A stretch of 32,094 nucleotides of DNA, taken from assembly GCA_014728075.1 (NCBI GenBank), contig WJMG01000043.1, forward strand, positions 1 to 32,094, written 5' to 3'. Both the position numbers and the translations under genes were made by a program. Source of the stretch: Candidatus Omnitrophota bacterium (GTDB taxonomy: Bacteria > Omnitrophota > Gorgyraeia > Tantalellales > Tantalellaceae). The notes beneath the pieces are model-generated. The model was not told the DNA's origin, ran no database searches, and saw nothing but the letters and a program-made list of their open reading frames with translations. Positions 16,729 through 25,800 of the stretch are shown in pieces; within the stretch, counting starts at the first letter, position 1, and each line of letters starts with the position of its first letter.

Positions 16729-17637
16729 ATGGGCGAAGAAACTTTCTTACAGAAGCTTAACCGGCAGAAGATATCTTATCTGTTCATAATAGTTCCTCTT
16801 GCCCTGTTTATCGTTTTTCAGCTCGCCCCGGTATTTATTTCCTTTCTGTGGTCTTTTACCAAATACGATGTTTTAAGCTCTCCGAGGTTCGTGGGGCTTG
16901 AAAATTACAGGAATATACTTTTTAACGACCCGCTTTTCTGGAAAGCGATGAAGAACACCGTTTTTTATGTTCTTGGCGTTGTTCCCGCCGGGGTCTGTCT
17001 TTCTCTTCTTTTGGCGGTCGCCATAGACCAGAAGATAAGGTTCAAGAACTTTTTTAAGTCTATTTTCTTCCTTCCTACCGTGACGGCCATAGTGGCCGTT
17101 TCCGTAATTTGGAAATGGCTTTACGCGGGGGAGAAATACGGACTTCTGAACTACTGGATAATGAAGCTGGGGTTCCAGCCGGTGGACTGGCTGGCGAGCC
17201 CGGAATGGACGCTTCCTTCGATAATGATAATGTCAATATGGGCCGGGCTGGGATACAATATGATACTTTTTCTCGCGGGTCTCCAGACCATTCCCTCGGC
17301 GATGTACGAAGCCGCCGACATCGACGGAGCGGGTTTCTGGGATAAGTTCTTCAATATAACGCTCCCGCTGCTTAAACCCACAATAGTTTTCGTTACGATG
17401 ATGAGCTTCATCTTCAGTTTCCAGGTGTTCGAGCAGGTCTATATCATGACCGGAGGCCAGGAAGGCATAGGAGGAGTGCTTAACTCAGCGCTGACAATAG
17501 TCGCTTATCTTTACGATAAAGGGTTCCAGAAATTCCAGATGGGTTACGCCTCGGCGCTGGCGTATCTGATCTTTTCATGTATATTCGTGCTTACCATGGT
17601 GAACAAGCGCCTTATGAAGACGGAAGTCAGGTATTGA
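16729..17637 (+). CDS. Carbohydrate ABC transporter permease (MalF/UgpA type)
   Basis: 302 aa polytopic; EAADIDGAGFWDKFFNITLPLLKPT matches the EAA-loop pattern of sugar permeases. Confidence 0.9.
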   Translation: MGEETFLQKLNRQKISYLFIIVPLALFIVFQLAPVFISFLWSFTKYDVLSSPRFVGLENYRNILFNDPLFWKAMKNTVFYVLGVVPAGVCLSLLLAVAIDQKIRFKNFFKSIFFLPTVTAIVAVSVIWKWLYAGEKYGLLNYWIMKLGFQPVDWLASPEWTLPSIMIMSIWAGLGYNMILFLAGLQTIPSAMYEAADIDGAGFWDKFFNITLPLLKPTIVFVTMMSFIFSFQVFEQVYIMTGGQEGIGGVLNSALTIVAYLYDKGFQKFQMGYASALAYLIFSCIFVLTMVNKRLMKTEVRY

Positions 17638-17661
17638 CGGCAACTTAAGGGATATTAAAAC

Positions 17662-18510
17662 ATGTTTCCGGATACAGGAATAGGAAAAGAATCGCTGGTA
17701 ATCAAGACATTCATTTATGTCTTTCTCATAGCGGGCGCCGTGACCATGGCGCTTCCTTATGTATGGATGCTTGTGACCTCGTTCAAACCCCTTGAGGAGA
17801 TACACGCTTTTCCGCCGACCTTTATGATAAAGAACCCGACTCTCCAGCCCTACAAGGACCTGTTCAGCATGATGCCCATGATGAGGTATATGTTCAACAG
17901 TCTTTTTGTTGCCGGCGCGGTAACGCTTTTCAATGTGTTCGCCACTTCTCTGGCGGGTTACGCCTTCGCGAAACATAAATTCTGGGGAAGGGATATCATA
18001 TTTTTCCTGTTTATAGGTTCTCTGATGATACCCTGGCAGGTCAACATAATACCGGGGTTCGTCATAGTCAAAAAACTCGGATGGCTTAACTCGTATAAAG
18101 GTCTTATCATACCTTCGATGGCGTGGTGCGCTTTCGGGATATTCCTGAACAGGCAGTTTATATACAGTATCCCGGACGACCTCATTGACGCGGCCAGGAT
18201 AGACGGCTGCAGCGAGTTCATGATCTACAGGAAAGTAATACTCCCTCTGATAAGGCCGGTACTTTCAACCATGGCTATTTTTACTTTCCTGCAGCAGTGG
18301 AATAATTTCGTATGGCCTCTGGTCGTTATACATACCAGCCGGATGAGGACCATACCGCTTGCGCTGGCCGTGCTTACGGGCCAGTTCGGGTCCAAGTTCG
18401 CCATGGTTATGGCCGGGGCGGTAGTAGCCACGCTGCCGATACTCATAGTGTATCTGGTCTTTCAGAAATACATCATAAAGGGTGTGGCCATGACGGGGCT
18501 TAAGGCATAA
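17662..18510 (+). CDS. Carbohydrate ABC transporter permease (MalG/UgpE type)
   Basis: 282 aa polytopic; DAARIDGCSEFMIYRKVILPLIRPVLSTMAIFTFLQQWNNFVWPLV. Confidence 0.92.
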   Translation: MFPDTGIGKESLVIKTFIYVFLIAGAVTMALPYVWMLVTSFKPLEEIHAFPPTFMIKNPTLQPYKDLFSMMPMMRYMFNSLFVAGAVTLFNVFATSLAGYAFAKHKFWGRDIIFFLFIGSLMIPWQVNIIPGFVIVKKLGWLNSYKGLIIPSMAWCAFGIFLNRQFIYSIPDDLIDAARIDGCSEFMIYRKVILPLIRPVLSTMAIFTFLQQWNNFVWPLVVIHTSRMRTIPLALAVLTGQFGSKFAMVMAGAVVATLPILIVYLVFQKYIIKGVAMTGLKA

Positions 18511-18587
18511 ATCCCGTTCTGTAAGGTATTTGCGAGGGGGGGTGAACACCTCAGCTCAGATTTGTGATGGCGGGTTTTGCCGCCGTG

Positions 18588-18596
18588 TGCTATAAT
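18588..18596 (+). promoter_or_regulatory. Extended -10 promoter element
   Basis: TGCTATAAT about 33 bp before the ATG at 18629. Confidence 0.45.
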
Positions 18597-18628
18597 AACC
18601 GTACCATTTTAACTTAAGGAAAGGTGAT

Positions 18629-20263
18629 ATGAAGAAACTACCGGTACTGCTTTTGTTCTTTCTATTTTCAATAATGTCCGTTTCGGGTTGTTCCCCCGAC
18701 GGGGAGGCGGGAAATGACGAAGCCGGAAGTGAAACCCTTACAGCTTCGGAAACCCTTATAGAGGTCGTGGAAGTCCCCGAAGGGGAAGAGCTTGTATACC
18801 TTGAGGTATCGGATGCCGAGGCGTCATCGTTCGACCGGACCCCGGACTGGGCTCCGGAACCGGACCCCATGGCCCCCGCTGACGGGGATATGCTTACCCG
18901 GTGGTCAAGCGATTATATCGAAGGCCCTCAGTGGATCTATTTTGACCTGGGAGGGGAGCAAGTGATAAGCAATGTCGTGGTCCGCTGGGAAAGGGCTCAC
19001 GCGACCGAATACAAGATACAGGTATCTAATGACGCGGAGAACTGGAAAGATGTTTACCACGAAACGAAGGGGACCGGAGGCACGATGGAAGCCTCCTTCC
19101 CGCCCGTTAAAGCCCGGTATCTCAGGATAATCGGCCTGAAAAGGGTTAATGAAAGCTGGGGTATATCCATATGGGAGGTCGAGATCTACGGCCCGGCTTC
19201 CGAAAATCCCGGAGCCGGGATGACCAAAACGGAATACCTGTCCCGGGGCAACGACCAGCAGAAGGCCAAAGAAGCGGAAGAGCTTCTGGAAAGAATGGCG
19301 GCGGAACCCGTTCCTCTTAGTGAAGAGGACTTCCAGCATGGGGTGGTATACACTTCCTGGATGGCCAACGAGTTCCTCCTTCCTTCTTCCGATCTCACCC
19401 TGGCCAGGCTCAGGCAGATAGGGTACGATACTATTGCCATAATGGTACCCGCTTACCAGGACGAGCTCAGGTCCGATACGGTTTTCACCAATGATGTCGA
19501 GGGAGGGGATACCCCCACCGACGAGGCGCTCGTGCACGCCATCAAGACCTGCCACAGGATAGGGCTCAGGGTAATGATAAAGCCCCATGTCGATCCGCGC
19601 ACGGATGAGGCCCGTATTAACATCATGGCCTCGGAAGAGTGGTTCGACAGCTACGATGAGTTCATAATGCGGTATGCCAGACTCTCCGCGGAGAACGATG
19701 TGGAGATCTTCTGTATAGGAACAGAGCTCGAAGCCACCACCTTCGAGGCCTGGACTCACCGGTGGGAAGGCCTTATAGATAAGGTGGAACAGGTTTACGA
19801 CGGCGAGCTTACTTATGCCGCCAACTGGACCGAATACGAAGGGGTCCCGTTCTGGGACCGGATGGACTATATAGGGATAGACGCCTATTTTCCTCTTACA
19901 CAGGAAAGCGATCCCACCGTCGAGCAGCTTACCGCGGCCTGGGACGGGATAGCCGATAAGATAGAGAAGTGGCTCGGAGATAACGGGCTGACCGGAAAAG
20001 GCGTCATACTTACCGAAATAGGGTACCCTTCGGCGGACAGGGCAAACACCCAGCCGTGGGTCGCCATAACTAACATAGAGGATCAGCAGGAACAGGCAGA
20101 TTGCCTTGACGCTGTCTTCAGGGCGCTTTCAAAAAGGAACTGGTTCAAGGGATACTACATATGGCAGTACTTCCCCCAGGACAGGTGGAGCCCCCTGGGA
20201 TTCACGGTCAAGGACAAGAAGGCAGAGGAAGTGCTGAAAAAGTGGGTCAAGGAACTTCAATAA
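18629..20263 (+). CDS. Lipoprotein with F5/8 type C (discoidin-like) domain and GH113-like glycosidase domain
   Basis: 544 aa; lipobox MSVSGCS; WIYFDLGGEQVISNVVVRWERAHATEYKIQVSNDAENW..ARYLRIIG; catalytic-like FCIGTELEATT and VILTEIGYPSAD. Confidence 0.8.
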   Translation: MKKLPVLLLFFLFSIMSVSGCSPDGEAGNDEAGSETLTASETLIEVVEVPEGEELVYLEVSDAEASSFDRTPDWAPEPDPMAPADGDMLTRWSSDYIEGPQWIYFDLGGEQVISNVVVRWERAHATEYKIQVSNDAENWKDVYHETKGTGGTMEASFPPVKARYLRIIGLKRVNESWGISIWEVEIYGPASENPGAGMTKTEYLSRGNDQQKAKEAEELLERMAAEPVPLSEEDFQHGVVYTSWMANEFLLPSSDLTLARLRQIGYDTIAIMVPAYQDELRSDTVFTNDVEGGDTPTDEALVHAIKTCHRIGLRVMIKPHVDPRTDEARINIMASEEWFDSYDEFIMRYARLSAENDVEIFCIGTELEATTFEAWTHRWEGLIDKVEQVYDGELTYAANWTEYEGVPFWDRMDYIGIDAYFPLTQESDPTVEQLTAAWDGIADKIEKWLGDNGLTGKGVILTEIGYPSADRANTQPWVAITNIEDQQEQADCLDAVFRALSKRNWFKGYYIWQYFPQDRWSPLGFTVKDKKAEEVLKKWVKELQ

Positions 20264-20296
20264 CTCAAAACTCTTAAATAAGAAGGAGGTCATAGA

Positions 20297-20881
20297 ATGA
20301 AAAAGAGTCTGGTATTGCTTATGACGGCGGCTTTTCTCTTCGCGGGATCCGCTTACGCGGAAGAAGTTGTCCTTTTCGATTTCGAGGAAGGGCTGCAAGG
20401 TTGGGAAATACCCGATTGGGCTTTTGAAAAACCCGACATGGTCCAGAACGAGATAGATATTTCGTCCGATTACGCTTCCCACGGCGATTCAAGCATGATA
20501 ATGGATGTGGATTTCACCGGCGGCAGGTGGACCGGAGCGATCGTCGAGATCATGCAGTATTACGACTGGACGGACTACGGTACTCTCGCCGTTGATATAT
20601 ATCTGCCCAAGGACGCCCCCATGGGCCTCAGGGCGAAAATGATACTTACCGTCGGCGACAGCTGGAAATGGGTGGAGATGAGCAGGACTTACGCCCTTAA
20701 ACCCGGCGCGTGGACGACCATAAGCGCGGACCTCAAGCCGGGTAGTATCGACTGGAGAAGGATACAGGTCGACGAATCCTTCCGGAAGGATGTGCGCAAG
20801 ATAGATGTAAGGATAGAGTCCAACAACAGGCCGGCTTATACCGGTAAACTTTACATAGACAATGTAAGGGTCATAGAATGA
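20297..20881 (+). CDS. Secreted jelly-roll/carbohydrate-binding-like protein
   Basis: 194 aa; signal peptide MKKSLVLLMTAAFLFAGSAYA; VLFDFEEGLQGWEIPDWAF...LYIDNVRVIE pattern; AAGGAGG RBS. Confidence 0.65.
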   Translation: MKKSLVLLMTAAFLFAGSAYAEEVVLFDFEEGLQGWEIPDWAFEKPDMVQNEIDISSDYASHGDSSMIMDVDFTGGRWTGAIVEIMQYYDWTDYGTLAVDIYLPKDAPMGLRAKMILTVGDSWKWVEMSRTYALKPGAWTTISADLKPGSIDWRRIQVDESFRKDVRKIDVRIESNNRPAYTGKLYIDNVRVIE

Positions 20882-20984
20882 CAACAGCGTTAACGGCCCC
20901 GAAAAGGGCCTGATCCCGCGCGCGCCGGCCGCGGGGAACGCCCGTGCCGGCAGCGTGATCACTCAAGAGGGAGGTAGCAGTATT

Positions 20985-21683
20985 ATGGGATTTTTTCGCA
21001 AGAGAGGCTTGCCGCTTCTTCTGGTTCCCGCACTGGCTTTCGGGCTGGCGCTGGCGGGTTGCGGCAGGGAAAGAGAAGAGGCGGACAGGGAAGTGACGGC
21101 CACCAAGCCCGCCGAAGAGCAGGAGGTCCCCCCGGTGCCTTCGGTTGAGCCGATAACCGAAGAAAGGACTTTCTACGATTTCGAGTCCAACCTTAACGGG
21201 TGGGAAGTCCCGATGTGGGCGCTGGGCAAGACCGATTATGTGGCGCAGAACCCTCCCCTGGTCTCCAAGGACGCGGCTTCCAAAGGCGAGGCGAGTATGA
21301 AGGTCATGATGGACTATCCCGGCGGAAAATGGGCCGCGGGCCTTGTCGAGATACAGCAATTCCTGGACATCAGCCCTTACAGGGCGATCATGACCGATAT
21401 CTATCTTCCCGCCGACGCTCCTGAAGGGCTCAAGGCCAAGATAATCCTTACGGTTGGAAGCAACTGGAAATTCGTCGAGATGAGCCAGAGCATACCTCTT
21501 GTCCCCGGCGAATGGACAACGATAAAGGCCAGCATTGAGCCCGGCAGTTACGACTGGAAAAGGGTGGTCCCTGACGAGACTTTCGCGGAGGATATACGGA
21601 AGATAGCTATAAGGGTGGTTTCTAACAACAAACCTGTTTACAACGGCCCTGTTTACATCGATAATATAAGAGTGGGAAGATAA
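20985..21683 (+). CDS. Lipoprotein paralog of the jelly-roll/carbohydrate-binding-like protein
   Basis: ATG at 20985 (in frame with listed 20955) preceded by GAGGGAGGTAG; lipobox LALAGCG; TFYDFESNLNGWEVPMWAL...VYIDNIRVGR matches the preceding protein. Confidence 0.7.
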   Translation: MGFFRKRGLPLLLVPALAFGLALAGCGREREEADREVTATKPAEEQEVPPVPSVEPITEERTFYDFESNLNGWEVPMWALGKTDYVAQNPPLVSKDAASKGEASMKVMMDYPGGKWAAGLVEIQQFLDISPYRAIMTDIYLPADAPEGLKAKIILTVGSNWKFVEMSQSIPLVPGEWTTIKASIEPGSYDWKRVVPDETFAEDIRKIAIRVVSNNKPVYNGPVYIDNIRVGR

Positions 21684-21741
21684 AAAAGACAAGCTGTAAG
21701 CCGGCCAGAAAAAACTCAAAAGGCTTACGGCTTGTTTTTTG
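21682..21741 (+). terminator. Rho-independent terminator
   Basis: AAAAAAGACAAGCTGTAAGCC versus GGCTTACGGCTTGTTTTTT, near-perfect inverted repeat with T tract. Confidence 0.75.
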
Positions 21742-21805
21742 AGACGAAAATCAGAACTTATTAAATCCTGTTAACGGTTTTATAGAAAGACCGAAGGGGG
21801 AGATC

Positions 21806-22963
21806 ATGGCAAAAGGCAGAACCAGCAGTAATAAGCCTTCATCCGCCGGGCGCAAGGCAAAAAAAGCGGCCGCGGGGGGAGGCCTTATCATAGGCATAGC
21901 GGCAGTGATAATAGCCGTCGCTGTAGTAGGCGCGGGTGCCTACTTTTTCCTCGGTAAAGCGGTCATGGGGACCAGGACACCGCTCGAATTCCAGAAGGGC
22001 ATGGGATATGTCACATGGTCCGTCGACGCTTACGAACAGCCCACCTCTGACGAATCGCTTGAAAAGCTCGCCGGAACAGGCTGTAACTATGTCAGTATAC
22101 TGGTCACCTGGTACCAGACCAACTGCTGGTCCGGCGATATAAGAAGAAAGGCCAATACGCCTTCGGACGAGTCCCTTGTCCACGCCATACGCAAGGCCAA
22201 GGAGCTGGGGATGAAAGTGATGCTCAAGCCCCATCTTGACCTCCTGGATAAATCAGACGGAAGCTGGAGGGGCGAGATCGGATGTCTGAAAGAATCGGAC
22301 TGGGATAAATGGTTCGGGAAATACACTGATTTCATAATGTATTATGTGGACATCGCAAAAAAAGAGGATGTCGAGATGTTCTGCCTGGGCACAGAGCTTT
22401 CTACCGCCGCTACGGTAAAGGGATATCTCTGGAAAGACCTTATAGCCAAAGTGAGAAAAAAGTATTCAGGGCTTTTGACCTATGCCGCGCATTGGGACAG
22501 GTACAGGGACATCAGGTTCTGGGAAGACCTGGATTATGTAGGGATCAACGCGTATTTTCCCCTTACAGAGGAGATAGATCCGCCTTACGAAGATCTGATC
22601 AAAGGCTGGGGGAAATGGGTGGATGAAATAGAGGAATTCCAGCAAAGAGTGGATATGCCCATTATCTTTCCGGAGATAGGCTGCTGTTCGGCCGACGGTG
22701 CCGCCATAAGGCCATGGGAACATTATCCCAGGAGCGAGGTGAACCTCCGTATTCAGGAAGATTATTACAGGGCTCTTTTCGAGACCTTCTGGGAAAAAGA
22801 CTGGTTTTACGGTGCGTACTGGTGGTACTGGGGGACTAATGTGAACATGGGCGGTAAATACAACCGGCTATTTCTTCTCCAGAACAAACCCGCCGAAGAA
22901 GTCGTTGAAAAATGGTACAAGAAACCGGTCAAAAGGGATCCCGGGATATTCGGCGGGAAATAA
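21806..22963 (+). CDS. Membrane-anchored GH113-like glycosidase
   Basis: 385 aa; one N-terminal TM (GGLIIGIAAVIIAVAVVGAGAYFFLG); FQKGMGYVTWSVDAYEQPTSDESLEKLAGTGCNYVSILVTWYQ; FCLGTELSTAA and IIFPEIGCCSADG. Confidence 0.78.
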   Translation: MAKGRTSSNKPSSAGRKAKKAAAGGGLIIGIAAVIIAVAVVGAGAYFFLGKAVMGTRTPLEFQKGMGYVTWSVDAYEQPTSDESLEKLAGTGCNYVSILVTWYQTNCWSGDIRRKANTPSDESLVHAIRKAKELGMKVMLKPHLDLLDKSDGSWRGEIGCLKESDWDKWFGKYTDFIMYYVDIAKKEDVEMFCLGTELSTAATVKGYLWKDLIAKVRKKYSGLLTYAAHWDRYRDIRFWEDLDYVGINAYFPLTEEIDPPYEDLIKGWGKWVDEIEEFQQRVDMPIIFPEIGCCSADGAAIRPWEHYPRSEVNLRIQEDYYRALFETFWEKDWFYGAYWWYWGTNVNMGGKYNRLFLLQNKPAEEVVEKWYKKPVKRDPGIFGGK

Positions 22964-23008
22964 AAGGCCAAAGTTCATCAAAAGGGCGCATCTATAAGGA
23001 GAACCGGT

Positions 23009-24265
23009 ATGAGAGACTTTATCTTAAAAGAGAACAGGCTTTCCGAAAAAGAAAGAAGGAACCTCAATATACTTGACGCTATACGCAGGGGAAGGGAGAT
23101 CTCCAGGGCTGAGATCTCAAAGCTTACCGATCTCAACATAGTCACGGTATCGAATTATGTAAGCAAGTATATTAAGAACAAACTCGTTTTCGAGACGGGC
23201 CTTGATATCTCTTCCGGGGGCAGGCGCCCGGAACTCCTTAAACTGAACAATCAGTACGGTTACAGCATAGGGATCGACCTTGGTTCGCCGCACCTGACGA
23301 TAGATTCCTCTATAGTGGGAGTGGTGCTTGACCTTTCGGGAAAGGTCATCGCCAGGTCCAGGGTCAAAAAGGAGTCCGAGTCCTTCGAGAAGATGACCGA
23401 GAGGGTGCTGGATATGACGGAAGCTCTCGTCGCGAAATCGGGCGTTTCGGCTTCGGATATCAAGGGTATAGGAGTAGGCATCTGGGGGGTCCTCGACCGT
23501 TACAGGGGTACCGTTAGGTATGCCGTGGAGAACGAACAGATAGTAAGCTACACCAGTCTGCTTAACCAGTTGGAGAGCCGTTTCGGGATATCGACCATTA
23601 TAGAACACGACGCTACGCTTGCCGCTTTCGGTGAAAGATGGTCCGGTATAGGCGCCGAGAGCACCGCGGACAACCTTATATTCCTGTGTTCGGATTCCAG
23701 CTGCGGTCTGATCATAAAGGGGGAGCTTTATTACGGCGCCACCAAGAGCGCCGGTGAGCTCAATATAAACCCGCCCAATGAGGGAAGCCCGGACCCCGAT
23801 AAATGCTGGGCCAGTTACGATTACGGCTGCTGCATGAGGTCGAGAGGCATAGACCTGGGAATACCCGTAAGGATAAGGGCTATTCTCGAGGAGACCAAAC
23901 CCGAAAAAAGCGTTCTTCTTGAAAAATGCGGCGGTGATCTCGACCGGATCGACTTCAATATGGTGATAGAATCAGCCGACGCCGGGGACGAGACCTCGAT
24001 AAAGACGCTCGAGGACGCGGGAAATTACCTCGGCGCCAAGATCGCTTCGCTGATAAACCTCTTCAACCCGGAGGTCGTAGTTATCGGGCGCGGAGTCGAG
24101 AAAGCCGGTGATTTCTTTTTCTCTTCCGTCCGGAAGGCCGTCCGCCAATGGGCTTACGAGGAGTCCGTTAAAATAGTCAAGATAGTCCCCACCAGCCTCG
24201 GCGAAGATGTCGTTGCGATAGGCGCCGGAGCCCTGGTCATACACGACCTTTTCGCCAAGGCGTAA
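23009..24265 (+). CDS. ROK family transcriptional regulator
   Basis: 418 aa; N-terminal wHTH (AIRRGREISRAEISKLTDLNIVTVSNYVSKYI), GIDLGSPHLTID, EHDATLAAFGERW; AAGGAGAA RBS. Confidence 0.85.
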   Translation: MRDFILKENRLSEKERRNLNILDAIRRGREISRAEISKLTDLNIVTVSNYVSKYIKNKLVFETGLDISSGGRRPELLKLNNQYGYSIGIDLGSPHLTIDSSIVGVVLDLSGKVIARSRVKKESESFEKMTERVLDMTEALVAKSGVSASDIKGIGVGIWGVLDRYRGTVRYAVENEQIVSYTSLLNQLESRFGISTIIEHDATLAAFGERWSGIGAESTADNLIFLCSDSSCGLIIKGELYYGATKSAGELNINPPNEGSPDPDKCWASYDYGCCMRSRGIDLGIPVRIRAILEETKPEKSVLLEKCGGDLDRIDFNMVIESADAGDETSIKTLEDAGNYLGAKIASLINLFNPEVVVIGRGVEKAGDFFFSSVRKAVRQWAYEESVKIVKIVPTSLGEDVVAIGAGALVIHDLFAKA

Positions 24266-24280
24266 CGAAGGGGTATTTCA

Positions 24281-25516
24281 ATGCTTTCCGCGAAAAAGAC
24301 CTTTGTTTTCCTGGCCCTCACGGCATATATGCTTCTCTGCGCGGGATGCGGAGAAAGAGTAGAGACAAAGAACCGCCTGGTCGTTTGGGTAGTGGGTTCT
24401 GAAGGCGAGGCCAAGACCATAACCCGCATCAGCGAGACTTTCACCCAGAAGACGGGCATTTCTGTAGTGTGTCAGGCCATATCCTGGGGGAACGCCCACA
24501 GCAAATACCTGACATCCATAGCGGGCGAAGTGGCGCCTGATATAGGCACTATGGGCCTTACCTGGGGTATGGAGTTCGGGGAGAAAGGCGCCATGGTGGA
24601 CCTCAGGGCCGCATTCCCCGAAGACATCGCCCGCATGGAGAAACATATTTTTCCGGGGATACTGGATTCCACCCGGATAGGGGAAAAGGTGTTCGGTATA
24701 CCTTACGATATGACCGAACAGGTCCTTTTTTACCGCACTGATATAATAGAGGATCCGCCGCGTACCTGGGTTGAACTCATGGATACACTGGAGGCCCTGC
24801 GCGTCCAGGGCAAGGGCATGGTAATAGACTGGGGATCCCTTGAATGGATAGGCTTTTCCCCTTTTTTGTGGCAGGCCGGTGGAAGCTATTATAATGAAGA
24901 CCACACCCGTCCCACACTTGATACTCCCGAAGCTGCCGAAGCGCTGAGTTTTTTTTCGGCCCTTTATAAAGAAGGCGTTCCCAGGACACAGGTCCCCATG
25001 GAGCAGGGGCTCCGAACGGGAGATTATCCTCTTTCGATAGCCGGCAACTGGAAAATTATCACGCTTACCGGGGGCGCCCCGGAGATAGCCGGAAAATGGT
25101 CAATAGCCGCTCTTCCGAAAGGCCCTACCGGCAGGCGTACGGCTTTCATAGGGGGGAGGGTGATCGGCATTTTCTCGATGTCCGGGATGAAAAAGGAGGC
25201 CTGGGAGTTCATCAAATTCCTGTCCACCCCCGAAAGCCAGACGGCCATTTACGAAGGCTCAATGGCTACACAGGATGCCTACCTGCCGCCTAACATGGAT
25301 GCCTGGGAAGACCTTCCCATGAACGAAGAGTTCAAGGATGTCCTGGTCAGGCAGGCAAAGGACGCCAAGGGCCCCCCGCCCGTACTGGCCTGGGATTCCA
25401 GCACCAGGTTCGTGAACGAGGCCATACAGATGGCGATCTTCAGGAACGCTGACCCGGCGACCGTTCTTCGCAAGGCCAATGAAGAAATGGAAAGAGAGCT
25501 GGAGTTTTACAGGTGA
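24281..25516 (+). CDS. Extracellular sugar-binding lipoprotein of ABC transporter
   Basis: 411 aa; lipobox LLCAGCG; LVVWVVGSEGEAKTITRISETFTQKTGISV, APDIGTMG, AWEFIKFLSTPESQ. Confidence 0.88.
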   Translation: MLSAKKTFVFLALTAYMLLCAGCGERVETKNRLVVWVVGSEGEAKTITRISETFTQKTGISVVCQAISWGNAHSKYLTSIAGEVAPDIGTMGLTWGMEFGEKGAMVDLRAAFPEDIARMEKHIFPGILDSTRIGEKVFGIPYDMTEQVLFYRTDIIEDPPRTWVELMDTLEALRVQGKGMVIDWGSLEWIGFSPFLWQAGGSYYNEDHTRPTLDTPEAAEALSFFSALYKEGVPRTQVPMEQGLRTGDYPLSIAGNWKIITLTGGAPEIAGKWSIAALPKGPTGRRTAFIGGRVIGIFSMSGMKKEAWEFIKFLSTPESQTAIYEGSMATQDAYLPPNMDAWEDLPMNEEFKDVLVRQAKDAKGPPPVLAWDSSTRFVNEAIQMAIFRNADPATVLRKANEEMERELEFYR

Positions 25517-25740
25517 GTCCCGATCCCCCCGGGTTGCCCCTCGACATCGGACATTTTCAATGAAAAACAATAAATGAGGCATGTAGAAGTACAGGCGCTT
25601 TTAATAAGTCATTTGAAACTTAATACACAGCGGATATATGAGGGCAGGGGGGGGATGAGGAATATTATGGAACATGATCCGGGAGCATAGCGCATGGCCC
25701 CGGCCTCACAGCTGCCGAAGGCCGATACCTTATTCCTAAA

Positions 25741-25785
25741 ACAAAGAACCGGAGAGCTGAAGCTCTCCGGTTCTTTGTTTTCTTA
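25741..25785. terminator. Bidirectional terminator between convergent genes
   Basis: Perfect 18-nt inverted repeat ACAAAGAACCGGAGAGCT-GA-AGCTCTCCGGTTCTTTGT with T-rich flank in both orientations. Confidence 0.85.
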
Positions 25786-25800
25786 TTAAGCCAGCGTTTT

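Noticed and set aside
18905-19759. 284-aa antisense ORF
   Set aside because: Opposite the F5/8C-GH113 lipoprotein gene, which has a clear RBS, lipobox and domain motifs.
20871-21719. 282-aa antisense ORF
   Set aside because: Overlaps the jelly-roll-like lipoprotein and its terminator; no independent support.
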